Shown here: piece by piece, positions 49,086 to 63,300 of the stretch | Position numbering within the stretch: the stretch's first letter is position 1 | Layout of the letters: every line of letters starts with the position of its first letter | Source of the DNA: Struthio camelus | Taxonomy: Eukaryota > Chordata > Aves > Struthioniformes > Struthionidae | NCBI RefSeq assembly: GCF_040807025.1 | Contig: NC_090968.1 | Span: forward strand, 6,251,906-6,315,905 | DNA: 64,000 bases | Direction: 5' to 3' | The notes under the pieces: model-generated | The model's database searches: none | What the model saw: only the letters and a program-made list of their open reading frames with translations | Told to the model about the DNA's origin: nothing | Made by a program: the position numbers and the translations under genes

Positions 49086-52000
49086 TGGGTGCACAGATGC
49101 ACAGATTTTGGGACAGATAGAGCATCTATGTATGGTGGGGTTTTTTTTGTTTTTTTTTTTTTAGTCATTATCTAGTTTTTGTAGACCTGAAATTTTTGTT
49201 CCTCTGTTACCATCTTTGTAATGGTAACATAGTTTGTGAAATAATTCAAAGAAAGTGCGAGTGGGAAGGTCTGAACGTTTCTACTGAGTATAAGACTGAC
49301 TTTGGACATGAATATACTCTAATTTTGTCTGTTATAGAACACTAATCCTAAAGTGATTCTTTCAGTTTGCACTCTAATAATACTTAAGTATATTACAGTT
49401 TCGCACAGAGAGTGCACTTTGGATTTCTGGCATACTGCAGATCAGGATGGCAGTAAGTTTGCCTTGTATTACTCATCCAAAATCAAAGAGCTATACATGT
49501 GATCCTGTCAAGGAACTGCGATGTGCACAGCCTCTGTCATAAGCTTTCTTTATAATGCATGCATTTCTGAAAATATTTCACTTCTGGAATGACAGGGTAA
49601 TTGTGCCTTTAATGTAGTGTATTGCAGGAATGTTTTTTCTTGGCTTATTCTTCATGTGCATGTTCTTCTTCATATGTTTGCTTGAGATGTATAATTCCTG
49701 TCTTTTCAGATGTAGGGAGCAATGCATGAGCTCTATGGGGGTGAAATGTGCTTTCTGTGCAATGAAAGAAAATGTCCATCCCCACACAGTAAGAGGACTT
49801 GATATTGAGATGAATTTTCACCAGTGCAGATAGAATCTAATCTGAGAATACTTTCACAGTGAATTACAGAAAGCAAACGCAAATAGTATGATATATGCTG
49901 AGACGGAAAATTACTTATGGTGCAAACGATCCTTCAGGGTCCCTTTTCTGTATTTTTAGTCCTGCTTTCTGGAGAAAGGTGGAGTCTGAGGAAAAAGAGC
50001 AGAATTTTAACACCAGAGGCTGCTATTTCAGTTGCTTTAGATATTGCTGTTGTTGCAGCAGAGCAGATGGTCAGATTCATTTGTATAAAATGGAAATGTG
50101 TTTCATTTTCTATTTCTACTTTTAAAGAACTTTAATTGTCAAGTTGTATCGTGTCCTTACTTTATAGCATGATTTTTTTTTAAGTATGCAATTTTTTGCA
50201 CTCCATTGTATCTCATTAGAAGTCAATAAACCACATTTTAGAGCATCTTGCAAGTAGATACTGAAAATTGCTAACGCTATGTGCAAGTTTAAGTAATATC
50301 CTTGTAATTTACCGGCACAGTTTCAACCAATGTCTGTTTTCATTGCTCCCTCCCACACCTTTTTTGTGGTCTTTTTTAGCACAATCCAAAAATCTTGTTG
50401 ATAAAGAAGTTGCCATTGAATTTACTCAGCTATTGGCTTGCTTTTGCATTACTGAGGAGGATGAGTATCAAATTAATTTAATTACACAAGGTATTTTTTG
50501 TGCACTACTGTGTCTGTTTTGAGGTAGGACATTAGAAATTAACATGGCACCTCAGACAATCAGAACACGTACATCTCAGAATATATATGTGAGATTATAT
50601 GCACACATCATAAACACAATTTCAGTATACTGTTATTCTAGTCCCTTTATATTTCACTTGCTTAAAAAAAATGCTTTAACATATATGTTTAAAAGTCCTG
50701 CTGTGAATGTTCCAATGTTTCTCATTGGAAACTTCTGCTTAATGTGCAGTGGAAAGGGGGAAAAAAAAGAAGCAGTCAATGACCTTAATTTCTAGATAAC
50801 AATGTTCTGAGGAGCCTTTAAAAGTCACAAACCTATTGCTTGCAAATGAATGGAGCAGCCTCCTGGGACTGGACAGTTTTAGTCTGTTGGAATGGGAAAT
50901 GGGACATCCTAATGGTTTGGCTGCAGCTAAGTTAACTATCTGAGGGGGAGCTGGTCTGTGAGAACAGTGGCTCAGTTGAGATACCAAGTATGTGTTCTAT
51001 GAGTCTACTGTTTCACAGGAAAACATGTTTTAGTAGAGGCCGTACCTTAAGCAGGCATGCAAGGCAACTTTGCAAGGTAGCGATGGCAGGAAGCTGTTGC
51101 ATCCACTCTGTGAATGCAGCAGACCGGTTTTCTGTACAGTCTGTACTGCATATGTTCAGTAATTCCCAATTCTATAACTGTAGGCAAATCATGCGCTTAC
51201 CTTGTCGTGTCTAGGGACTTAGATATTAAAGCTTATTGAATGTAATCTAGAAGTAAAAAGTGTAATCAAAATGAATGAGGTAGGAAATAGTGTATCTGGG
51301 TTTTTTGTTTTTTCTTATCAATGCCTATTTTAAAGAAACAACAATAGGAACACTTTTTAAAAACTGCTTTTGACTTTTCTACCTGTTTAAGATTGGCAAA
51401 TCTTTCCAGTGGTTGAGAATCAGAGAACTGCTTTTTGCCTTTACGCTGAATGTGAAATTAAAATAATATTTAACATGCTTCAATGTCTAACTTGTGTTGA
51501 TTATCAATTTAAAGAAACTTATCCCAGTTTATTAGTTTTATCTCTAGAATAGTCAAACAAAATATTTTGATTTTTTTTCCACGTGCATTACTGTGCTCTT
51601 TGACTTACTACACAGGAAAAACTGAAATGTCACGCATGTTGCTTATTTGTAAATCATTAAAGGAAATGTAATATTACCTTTCTTCTAGAGGGATATGCCT
51701 ATTTTTTTTCTCAGTAGGAAATGCTTTTGAGGATCTAAAACTTTTCTTCTATAAGCACTCCTGCATATGTAATTGATTTACTTGAATCTTGGCAGAGAAT
51801 AAACACAAAAAGAGCAAACATGGAGATTTCTTATAAATTGTCAACTATTATTCACAAAATTGCTTCTATACTTACAGCATTCCTAATAATAAATTGCATT
51901 ACAGAAAAACAAATTGGCCCCAATAATTGAATTCAACCTTTTATATAAAGCAATATCTGATTTGCAGTTATACAGATGTGTCTGTGACTTTTATGGTGAT

Positions 52001-54265
52001 AAATGCTTCATGATAGCTATGTTCTAGGCAAGATTTAAAACCGCTGAAGATCTGCGGTGAGCCATTACCCTCTGAAATATTAATTTTAGCTTCCAATTCA
52101 GGAGGTATTTGTTGTTGATGACATATTGTGAGGTATTTACTGCTGCTGACATATATAATGCAAGTTTTGAGTTGGAGTTTTTTGGTTTTGTATCTTTTAC
52201 CTTGGCTGTATAGAACATGGACTGTCTGCGTAGAGTAAAACATTAATGTTGGGTAGCAGTTAACAACCCTTTGCCTGTCAAAAGCTATGTACTGTAAATC
52301 AATAATGAATGTAGCGGACACACTGGAAGACACTAGGTGGTGCATATATTTAACACATGTCATTCCTCTTTAGCACTATGTTCTAACTGAAAGCGTCCAC
52401 ATAACATTCTGAATGTTTAAGGCACATTATGTAGTTCTCAGATTTAAGTAATCTTTAAAAAATATAGGTACATTAAAATAGCTTTCTAATTCTGAAGTTT
52501 AATTATTTTTCCTGGATAATTGCACATTTTTAAAGGCTTTGTGAGCTTCCCTCTCGGCAAATGGTCGGCAATTTCCTTTTTGTAAGAGAAGGGGGGAAAG
52601 TAGCTGACAAATACTCTAGCCGGGGGCAGGGGGAGGGGAATCTTATTTACCATTGATTAAACTATAGTAATTTGTTAGAATCAATGGGTCAAATCTATAG
52701 ATCCAAGTCACTGGAATGGAGTCACAGCTGCTGGCCATTTGTATTATTTTACTATCTGCTGTGTCCATACCAAATTATGTTAGGCTGGGTTTTTTTGGGA
52801 CCTGTAATCAGCTGGTAATAATTTATGATACTAGGCCTGGCATATATTCTTTATTTCTGAGAGAATGCAAGCATCTCAATATTTATTGCAAAGGGCTATG
52901 CAGAAAATAATTTTGTATCATGAAAAGTTTCCAGGTCTCAAAATTTAATTTTGATTAGGAGAACTGTGAAATTAGCATTTTGAAAGGTTTTGTGGATAAA
53001 ATACCAGGAAACTGCATTTTGCTAGAACAATCACTAATCTTGTAGCAAGGACCTCTGCTTAGACTTGAAGGGATCTATGTGTAAGTTTCTTCTTTGGTCA
53101 CTCTATCTGTCATTTGCGTCCAAGTCCAAGAAACATTGCTATAAAATGTTTTGTTGCTGGAGCATGGTGATTTCTTAGGGGAGAAAGCAAGAGGGATTGC
53201 TTAAATTTTTGAGGCTGGAAATGTGCCAGCCTGACTAAGAGCAGAAGGTTGACTGTGGATGTAACCTTACGTTATTTAACCCTCTATTATAGGGAAGACA
53301 TGCTTATTCATGTATTTTCTTGTTCTATTCATGTATTCTTTCTTGTCCTGCTTCTTAGGCTTTTCTTAAAGGGAAAGCAAATGCTAATCTAATTTCTAAT
53401 AAATAATGGTAGTAAGTTAAAAATGGAAACAGATTAGTCTTTTTCTAGTTGTCGTTTGGTAACCTAGTTTATAGTTTTACTACTCATGAGGAACTTGCTG
53501 AATGCACAGAGACATTCCATTAACACCAGCTTCGCTACAGTAACAGCAAAACTCCTTGTACTCCCACCGTAATATTAAAAATGTAGGACTTATTTTGCAT
53601 CAAATGAGCTAACAAAATAAAAAATGAATTTAAGGTATTTAATCTGTCAGCATCAATGAATCTAAGAGGATTATCATTCCATTACTGCTATAAGATTTTT
53701 TCCAAAGATAACTTTGCTACTTGACTTTCTTATTTCTGTGAAGATTGGTACAGATCTAATTTAGACTACAATTTAAATTGCTCTGTTTAGATTGAGTCTA
53801 GGAGTTAGTAGTATGATACCTTGCTTTTGTTGTGCTTTGTAAGTTTGCTTTAATCACTTGAATACAAGCTCCAATTTTTGCATCTTTAATTCTTTATAAA
53901 GATTGCCTCATGTTTTCTGTTTTCAGTTACAGTAAACAAGACTGTAAGAGTTTGAAAACTGTATTTTAACAAACTACATGCCAACCTCTCTTTTCCTCCT
54001 TTCTGAGGAATTAGGGAGGGGTTGGAATGGTGAAAATAAAAATTGGCATTACCTTTATGATGGATGTCCTCCTACTCCAGTTAAAGAAAAGCAACATTCC
54101 TGTTGACTTACCCTAGTATAAGAAAAAGATTCTGCAGTCTGGGATTCTCACCTTCTGTGTCACCAGACCTTTGTCTAGTTCTTGCAAAGGACAGAGATGT
54201 GTTTTTTGGAGATAAACAGACAAAACTTCCTTGAAGTCTTAAAGTAAAAGACTGAGTACAATTGT

Positions 54266-54287
54266 CTCTCCTCCTCCTCCTCCTCCA
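54266..54287. repeat. (CTC)n trinucleotide tract
   Basis: About six CTC units (TCTCTCCTCCTCCTCCTCC). A second, shorter CTC tract lies at about 55,527-55,542. Confidence 0.8.
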
Positions 54288-56253
54288 ACAAAGTCTGCAG
54301 GGAGATGGGAGAGGAGTACAAAGAGTACATAGTAGATAAACCTTCTGATCTTAGATGGAGCCTGGACTATAGCTTTAGATTTAAGTATTTGTAAAAATGC
54401 ACGTACAGAAGTCTTGAGGTCCAACAATTAGAATTATTGTACTAAAGAGATACCTCATTGTGACAGATATTAGAGTCACTTAAAACTAGCAGATAAATTC
54501 CCACTCTCGCATCATGTGCTGAATTTCTCGCTAGAAGGCTGTCACAAGATTTTGCAGCATATATGGTTTTTAATTAAGTTTTATGCACAGGTTAAAAAAC
54601 GTATTTTGAGTAGTAGGGAGGCTTTGTTACTGTTTGATTTGTGAAATTGTCTTAATTCACATCTGGGTGGACTGCTGTTCCCACTGCATTTAGAATTTAG
54701 CGGATCCCTAGCCCTTTCAGAAAACAGGCCAGAGACTGCATGTAAACGAAGACTGCATCAACCCCTTACAGCTGTAACCATCTCCCCAGTTTAGCATGGC
54801 AGTGCTGTAGCTTGTGATGTCAGACTGAATTTCATGGCTATTGAAACTCTGTTGCTTACTTCAAAATCTGTTTCCATTCTGTGAATAAATTCGAGGATTT
54901 TTCAGTTTCCAATATTTAGTTCACTTTAGTTCACTGTTTCTAATCACTGGGGTTTTTTTTTTTTTTTTTTAAGATGAATACATTAAATGTGGAAAAGGTG
55001 GTATATGTTATAAGAGCAAGACTCCTTCGCAGGTTCAGTAGTGAGGTAATACCACTGCAGGAGGGGTGAAGACTAGTAAAATATGGTAAATGGAGACCAC
55101 GCTATTCTTAACTCTTGTCATTTATTGCTTTGATATAAGGTTATGTCTGTAACTAAGTGACATTTCTAGCTGGTTTTACCATTTCCAGCTGAAAGCTTCA
55201 GCAGACATAACTGATTTGTCTGTGTGTGTTTGAAATACAGCCATGCTCGTTAGCACTTTTACCCCTTGAAGATATGAAAGCACTCAAAATTGTGTGTTTT
55301 TTAAAGGGTAGGAGCAATGTTAGTGAAAGAGAGGGGTGCAGAAAACTGACTGCTCTACCTTTATGTTATCTGAAAGTACTGTCACAGAAATACTCTCTAT
55401 AAATGTGCTCCAGTATCTTTTGTATGGATGAAAGAGTGGTCAAGGCAAAAGGTGAGAGAGCTTCTTTCTGCTGACCAAACATCATTGTTTGTCTGAAGAT
55501 GCATTGTGAAGGATATTTACTGTTTCTCCTCCTCCTCCTCTTTCTCTTTTGCACCTCATGCAAAAGAATAAAAAAGAATAAATGTTCTGGAGCTAAAGTC
55601 GGAGTCCTACTGCTGTCCAGCATGGTGGTGGCTAGCCAACCTACAGCCTGCATAAATGAAATCATAGCCATTAAGAACCTGACAGAACTATTCTCAAGTG
55701 AATTTTTGCCTTCGGAATGTCAGTTATAGTCTCCTCAGTCCAGCAGGGAAAAAAGGTATACCTGTCATGATGGAAGCAAATAACAGCCACTCTGTGCTCC
55801 CGTTATATCTGGCTGCATTGCACCTGCTGCTCTGTCATGCAACTTGCAATATTCCGTCATCCTAGCCTGTCATGCTTAACCTCTAAAATAGCTTAACACG
55901 AGAAATTCACAAAAGCTGCTACTGGGAAATAGGACCCTGATTGTTTCTGTTCATATTTTTCACCTTTGTTTTCTGTGCAAGTATGTACAATTAAAAAAAA
56001 AAACCCACAAAACAGCTCACACGCAGGTTTTTTAACCCTTTGAAAGATTTGTATTTAAAATACTTTATTAAAGGTAAAAAAAGTCATAGGGAAATTAAGC
56101 TGTTGTTTTCATACTGTCCAGACAGGAAGGGACCTCATTAATCTAAGAGGTATTATGGAGTGGGGAGAGTAATTTGCTTCATTTTTTCAGTGCAAATTTT
56201 CTCTTATAGCTGGAAATAAACAACTAGTTGGTTGTGTGGGGGTTTTTTTTGTT

Positions 56254-56278
56254 CTGTTTGTTTGTTTGTTTGTTTTAA
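56254..56278. repeat. (TTTG)n microsatellite
   Basis: Four to five TGTT/TTTG units after a T8 tract, inside presumed intron 1. Confidence 0.85.
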
Positions 56279-57260
56279 GCTAGTCGGTTACAGAATGACA
56301 TGTGATGCATCCAGCCAAAACACTGGCTTATACACATATCTGAACAGACTTGAGCAACAATTTGCTGCCTTGCTGGTCTCTGCCATATCATGTAGAAGGA
56401 ATACAGAAAGGGAAGCAGTGATTGTTGTCAACCCAAAATGAGGCATGTGGGAATCAGCTTTGATCAAAAAATGGGGACCCACTGCTCTCAGCTGGCTTCT
56501 GATAACTTTAGATAAGGCTGATCTTCTCTTTTCCTGGGCACTCGTGTAAGATAGATTCCACCTGAAAAGACATCCAAAAGTTTGGGAGAGCAAAAAGCTC
56601 CAGTATTGCTTGAGCAACCTAGTGATGTTCTCTCTTATTTGCGCTCCTGTGTTCTGCAAGTAAGCTATATTACTTTGTGATGAAGACTCACTATTGAGAC
56701 CTACCTGATGATGATACATGGTAATGGCTCGTAATGCTTCTTGTGAGTTAGCCTAATCCAGCAGGCTGCTTAAAATTCATGCACGGTATCAGCTGTGAAG
56801 CAATAAAAGAGGGCTACAATATTCAAATTTATCACCAGTACCCTTTTTTAATGCCCTTTGAGCTATCCAGATCCTTTCACGGTTGACTGCTATTTTTTCC
56901 AGTTATGCTGGAGAGAGTGGAAGAAGAGCAAAAACTCCTGTGCCACACAAACATGCTATTATACTAGCATGTTGCTATTTATAAGCAGACTGTTACCTCT
57001 TAAAATACGTTATCTCTCATGATGCAAGAGAAAAGGATCACTTAATTAAAGGTGAGTCAAGCACATGTGGAATAAACTTTCAGGAAGTATAAACAACAGT
57101 TAATTATAATGAGATCTGCCATAGCTGAAGGCAGTTTGCTTCTATTTTAATATCATTATTTTAGCTTAGTAGTGCTAAAGTGCCTTCTTGAAAAACCTTT
57201 AAATTGGGCTGGTAAGTGTATGATTTTGCTGTAACTGAATTGAGAACATTTTTAAAAAAA

Positions 57261-57330
57261 TGTAAACATATATTACTAAGGGTTTTTTTAAAAAATGTAA
57301 ACATATATTACTAAGGGTTTTTTGTTTTTA
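57261..57330. repeat. Tandem duplication, two copies of a 35-bp unit
   Basis: The unit beginning TGTAAACATATATTACTAAG and ending in a T-run plus A-run occurs at 57261 and again at 57296 with nearly identical sequence. A recent slippage-type duplication inside the presumed intron 1. Confidence 0.85.
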
Positions 57331-60300
57331 TTTGTTATTTAACTAAGCTTTCTGCAGTATTTTACTAAGTAGTGAAACATGAATGGTATTCATATCCCAT
57401 GCTTGCTCACTTCATGGAGTTCCTAGTAGCATCTACAACTTTCAAATTTCCACCATTTTCAACAAAATGCAGTTGACAGATCTGAAAACCTCCCGGTGGA
57501 AACATTGTTTCATGATTTATTAGCATGCTTTTTTGTTCGTCTTTTAGTGATTTTTCTCTTGGCTTAGGCCCAAGATTTTTTCTTCTTGCTTTTGCAGGAG
57601 GTTTTTGCAGGAAGTTTGATCCGAGTTTGAAAATAGACAGCAACTATGTGGGTGGGTGGGGGGAAGAGGAGGAAATAAAAAAAACTATTTAAATAAAATA
57701 GTCTCCCTTCCTAGGAAAGAACATACAATGTGTTTCAAATCTAAGCTGTTCTTCTTGTACTTTTATTTATTTTAAATCTCTTAGCTTTGTGGAAGACAAT
57801 AGGAGAAACTTTCTTCATGGCTATTTAAAATGTTATGGCAGAGGTTTGAAAAAGAATTCACAGAACTCAATTGAAACATCTGATACCAAATGTATTGTAG
57901 CAGTAAAAAAAGCTACTTTTTTTTTTTTTTTAAACTCTTGAAGATGTTTGCCCCAAAGGAGCGCTGTAAGTACTGTGTTGTGCGTCACTGAACAGTGCTC
58001 TCTTGCAGTTCCTCGTAGGTACACACCTGTGTATCTAGACAGAATTCAACAAGGTTAAACAAGCGTTTGAAAAGCTGGGGTGCAGTAAAGATGACTGATG
58101 TGCTTTAATATTTCATTTTTCTGTATAGTGTCTATATAAAATATCAAATTACATTTATGAAAACAAAACTTTGAGACTCTTCCCTTTGTGCAAAATGAGT
58201 CAGTAAATCCAAAATCTATAATTGTGCCATTGGTAATATTCCTTCTCATAGGCTGTTCATTGTGAGCATGTAGTTTAAATTTAGTGAGTCTGCTACAGTA
58301 AGAACTCTTGAGTTTATAGTCAGTGGTTAATATCCCTAATTGAAATCAGCACTTAAACTGAAATCCCATTCAGCTGCCTCTTAGCAGTTCACCCTCTTGT
58401 AACCCTAACCTTAACCCATCTAGAGCTAGTTTGATCTGGCTTTTCTTATTAATATGCTCTGTCAATAAATAAGGCTTTAGACCAGCTTCAATGGGCTGTC
58501 TAGAGCTATTGTACACCCTTTTTATTGCTTATCTTTCTCTTAATAGATAGGGATGGTCTTAGACTGAACTTCAAGAAAGTAAAATGAATTGTCAGTGCCT
58601 TGGCTCCTTCTTTGTGATTCTCCCTTATTTCCTAGTATTGTAGGGGTACAAAGAATAAATCTGATGCTACAGTAGTTCGGGCCAGCTGAGCACTTATTAG
58701 GTCAATCCTAAATTTTCCTAGAATATGATGGTTAGCAAATCCTTACATGTATAAGCAAATGCATCTTCTTCTACACTGGTATTAATTAGGAAGCTAGCAA
58801 ATTAAAAAACAGTAAAAGTGCATGCCACATAGATTTTCTCTCAGCTTTTCTCTAGTACCATTACTTACTTCCACAGTAGATGCCTGTAAGCTACTTGTCT
58901 TCAGCCTTCGTTTTGAGCACAGCAGATATGAAAGAGGAGGGATGGTTATTTCACCAGGTATTGACTTGTACTCTAGCTTTTTCTTTGTTCCTCCTTATTT
59001 TATAGAAGGAGGCTTATGAAACGTTTGTGGCAGTGTATTCTGCGTGATGTTCAGAGAAAAGGCCCAGGAGTCTGTTCCCAGGGTAGCCCTTGATAGGAAA
59101 ATGGACAGCAAATGTCAGGTAGAAGCAATAGGCGCTTATTTATAGTGGAAGGAAACACTGTGAACATTGCTCACCTGTTCTAAGAAAGGGAAACAGGAAA
59201 AAAAAACCCACTGCATTCTTGTAGATCTCTACTTGTAATACAAACACAGGAGTGTTTAAAAAAAAAAAAAAAAAATTCTTATAGCCTGTAAATTGCTCCT
59301 AGCCTGCATCACACTTTGCCAAGTAAAGAACAGTTGCCGGTATTGTGTTTTAGTTGCATGTCTCAGCAATGAGTAATGAGCAAACATGCCGATTTTGAGT
59401 AGTACCACCTCCTATTTAGTTGTCTTATGCTAGTTAATAATCTGGACTGTCTCATCACACATTGGTCTCTCCTCTTCTTCCTCCCTCCCATTTATTTACA
59501 TCTTTTAAAAATGACCTTGTTATACTTCTAAAAGATAAATTCTAATGGAGACAGACTGCAGTAGCTGTTGGCTTTCCCATAGGCAAAGTTCCCTGGCTTC
59601 CAATTAGCTGCAGAAGAAATCCAACTCACCAAGAAATAGAAGATGAAATTCATATACTCAGTCATATATAATTAAGACATAAACCACCCCAGAACATGCA
59701 TCAACAGGGTCAGCAACAGTGATTTAGATATTTTATATTCTGCAGACAGAGAGTACTAGTTTTGGACATGCAGGAAGTAGTCATATATTTCAGTTATACA
59801 TGTGACCCAATTTATAATTTTGCCCGATATTGTAGAACATCCTATCTTTTTAATACTGTCTACTTTAATACCAGTGTTGCTGTGGCTTAGTAAAATCTTT
59901 CAGGAGAGTTTGGGTTATGCTTTCAGTTTTTCTTGGTTAGATTTCTTGAGTGCTGGAAAACCTCAGTTTACCCATTTCATGAAGAGATTTTCTCCAGGTT
60001 ATTAAAGCATTCTGAGACATCTTTCAGAGGCATGATTATTTTGCACACACCTCTCCTCTTCTGCATAAGTATGTGCAAAATTACATAATAACTACTTGTT
60101 AATAGTTTTTGCTAAGTTGAATTTATGGTGTTAAGTTGTTATGTAAAATACTTTTTAAAATTTTTTTTACATGACTGGAACCACAAAAAAGCAAGGTGAT
60201 GTGCTATTCAAATGTCACAACATTCACAAACTAAGTTGGATAAGTTGCATATCTTTTCTTTATTAATCCAGACGAGTTTCATTTTAATTTTTTGGTTCAC

Positions 60301-63300
60301 AAGATGTAATATTATAATTAATTAGTTTGTGAAAACTCAGTACTGGGCAAAGTATCCAACAGAACTTATTAGCTAGGTTTTTATGAAATTTTTCTTTTAT
60401 TTCCTAGCTTAATGACTATCGGACTGGTTATGTACTCTTGCCTAACTCGATTGTGTGTGCAGAGTCTAAGATGGAGTATCTTTTTTAGATCTTTATTGCA
60501 CCATTCTATTCTCTCAACACAGTCCTGGCCCAGGAAGGTATTGGGACTACTGTTAGCCAAAGAACACATCTTTTACTGGTCTACCTAGAATTTTTTTCAT
60601 ACCGCTACCTGTTTCTCTAGAACTGGTGGTCTTGTGAGAACACAACTTCAAAAATAAGATCATTGACTGCCTCAATATTTTTTTTCTTTTTATCCCATTG
60701 ACTATTATCACAAAATTACAAAGAGTTTCTATATAATAGGTATGTGGCAAATATATTTATACTTTCGTATGCCGATATGCTTATCAACAGCGCTGTAATT
60801 ATTCCAGAATTCTATTAGTCAGTTGTTATCCAAAAACTTAAAACTGCTTTAAGTTCTGGAACAGGAAAGGGAAAAGTCTGAACGTTATTTCCTTGTTTCA
60901 CTGAATTGCTGCATCTCCTCTATGTTCCATTGTTAACTTAGCAAGATTGAACCACTGGGATTATTTTCTTTGATTTACTGCACCTCATTTTTCATTATTG
61001 CTTCTAGATTTTTAATTCTTTAATTGAAGTTTCACATGAATTTTATTTTCTTGCACTAATTCCAAGGCAACTTAATTTGAATCCATCACGATTACCCTTG
61101 ATTTGGTTGTTTTTGTGTCCTGTTTCTTTCTAGAAATGGTTTTCCTGGATTTCACTTTTTTCAGAGAATTTCAGAGAGAATAATTTCCAGAGATACCATA
61201 ATAAAGCTACCTTTATATTCCTTTGAGATGCTGTCAGCATCTTGATCAGACTTGACTTTTTACTGCGGTTTTGTCTGTATTCTGCTGGGTTCTACCTCTA
61301 CAAAAGCTTGGCAATAGTTAAACTTCCAGCGTGCTGAGAATACCAGCCATCATGCTGTGTTCAGGGAGATTTTTTTTTACTGTCTGTATCTATACAGCTG
61401 TTGTCTTAAGGCTGTGAGGAAGGCTGTAAACCTGCTATGATCTACAGCCTTCCTGTGTCCCAGCCATATGCAGGCTTTTTGTGGAGAGCCTGTGTGATTC
61501 TGTCTGGAGGTGTACTCACCTTCAGAAAGCTCTGAGTCATCTGGAGATCTCTTTGAGTCCCAAAAGTTGCTCTCCAATCATAAAGCCACTTAAACCATGC
61601 TTTCAGGGTCTCTACCTACATAACTTTTGTATCTGGTCCGAACAGAGCTTGTTGTCTTTTGTCCTCTTTTGGCTTAAACTTAGCCCCAGAGAACCTATGA
61701 TTTGGGTAGATTTACTTTCTTATGTTACCTAGCATAATGACAAGGAGTCCTAGACACTCTGGGTAATATAAGTAGTATTTTACTGAAAATAATTCTACAC
61801 TTGAAGGCAAGCAGAATAGATGACCTAAATAGGTATATGTTTTTCACCTATGAATATCCGTGTCAGGCAGTTGTTCTATCTCTCATGGCCAGACTGATAC
61901 AAAAATACAGAACCGTGCCAGCAAAGTTTGAGAAATTCTTAGTAATGCTATGAACTAATAAATTATTGCTTATCAGAAATATGAATGTCATATTTCAATG
62001 TCTGCATTTTTAAAAGGAACTTCAAAAGAATATATTTGTCTTATGGATTCCCTAGCTTTTCATAAAGGGCTGAAAAACATGTTTTAGAACTTACAGCAAC
62101 TGTCTTCTCTTAAATCTGTCCTGACAACTGTTTAATGGTATTATCATCACAAATGGACTTCACCAATGCTGGAGAAATCTGAGCAATTTTAAATGATGTC
62201 AGAGTTCATGGAGGCTCATTCTCTAGAGAGTGGCTAGATTAAAGTCTGTGAAGGTTAAACTCGCCTACTGGAAGCTGTGGAACTGCTGATGGAAGGAATA
62301 TATCTAATAGTAATTGGTAGCATTATAGGCCAGAAGGTGAAAGGAGTAGAGTAAGATGAAAAGATATAGGTACTGAAGACTAGGAAGTCAGGGACACAAG
62401 TGCTTTGATAAAGACATTAATGTACAATCCAGAAACTTGAATTCAACTTCCAATCAACATTTTTCTGAGTAGCCTAATTCCTGCAACCATGAGGAAGAAG
62501 CCTCTGATTTCCCCATTTCAAGCCCTTAACTTGCTTTTTCAGCTTAAGCTTTTGGGGCAGGATTTCAGTGCTTCCATTTTCCCCATCCCACAAACACATA
62601 ACTCGCTAAAATTATTCTTGAATCCTTCTCTCTCTTGGACAACTGCTTTAGCACTGATCCGGAGTAGGTGGTGAGTAAAACGTATGTGATGATCAGATGG
62701 CTGTCTATTGGACTTTGAGAATATCTCCATGATTAGAAGGTACTGGCAAGGGAGCAGGTGCCCAGATGCTTTCCAGTGCCATCACTGGAACTGAATAATT
62801 TCTATTTCATAGGTTTTTTTCTCTGAACTAGTTTCATTTTCAAATGCCTGTACAAGGTTTAGACTTTAGGCTCTCCAGGTCCTATCTTTCTTAAAATTAT
62901 TTTGTTTAAGAGCTTTATATTAAATAGCCTTAAATCACTTTTCAAATAAATCTGCCATTATGTCACTTACTTTAAAATGTAAAAAATTAAAATAGGCCCT
63001 GTACAATGTTGCAGTTTTCTTTGAAGATACACCTTTCCAAACCAACTCACTTGAGAAGTCTCTATGCTTAACAGTCCTGGCACTGAATATACTATGGACT
63101 TTGTCTCTGGAACCCATCTCTCTGATCCTCCAACCACTCCTAGACTTTACACAGCGTTCTAAGATGCCAAAGCATCATGCAAAACATCTTTTTTTTTAAT
63201 GCTCTCTTTTTCTCCATTTTTGTGAATAGACAGGAGTCTTTCTGTTGCTGTTAAGGGTCAGATATTATGGGCTGCCCTTATGACCTGACTTTTGTGAGAG

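Noticed and set aside
56120..56155. Possible CR1 3' end (AGGAAGGGACCTCATTAATC)
   Set aside because: Only about a dozen bases agree with the CR1 terminus and the flanks do not continue the match.
58400..58417. Telomere-like TAACCC/TAACCT run
   Set aside because: Only about three degenerate units; too short for an interstitial telomere and expected by chance in 64 kb.
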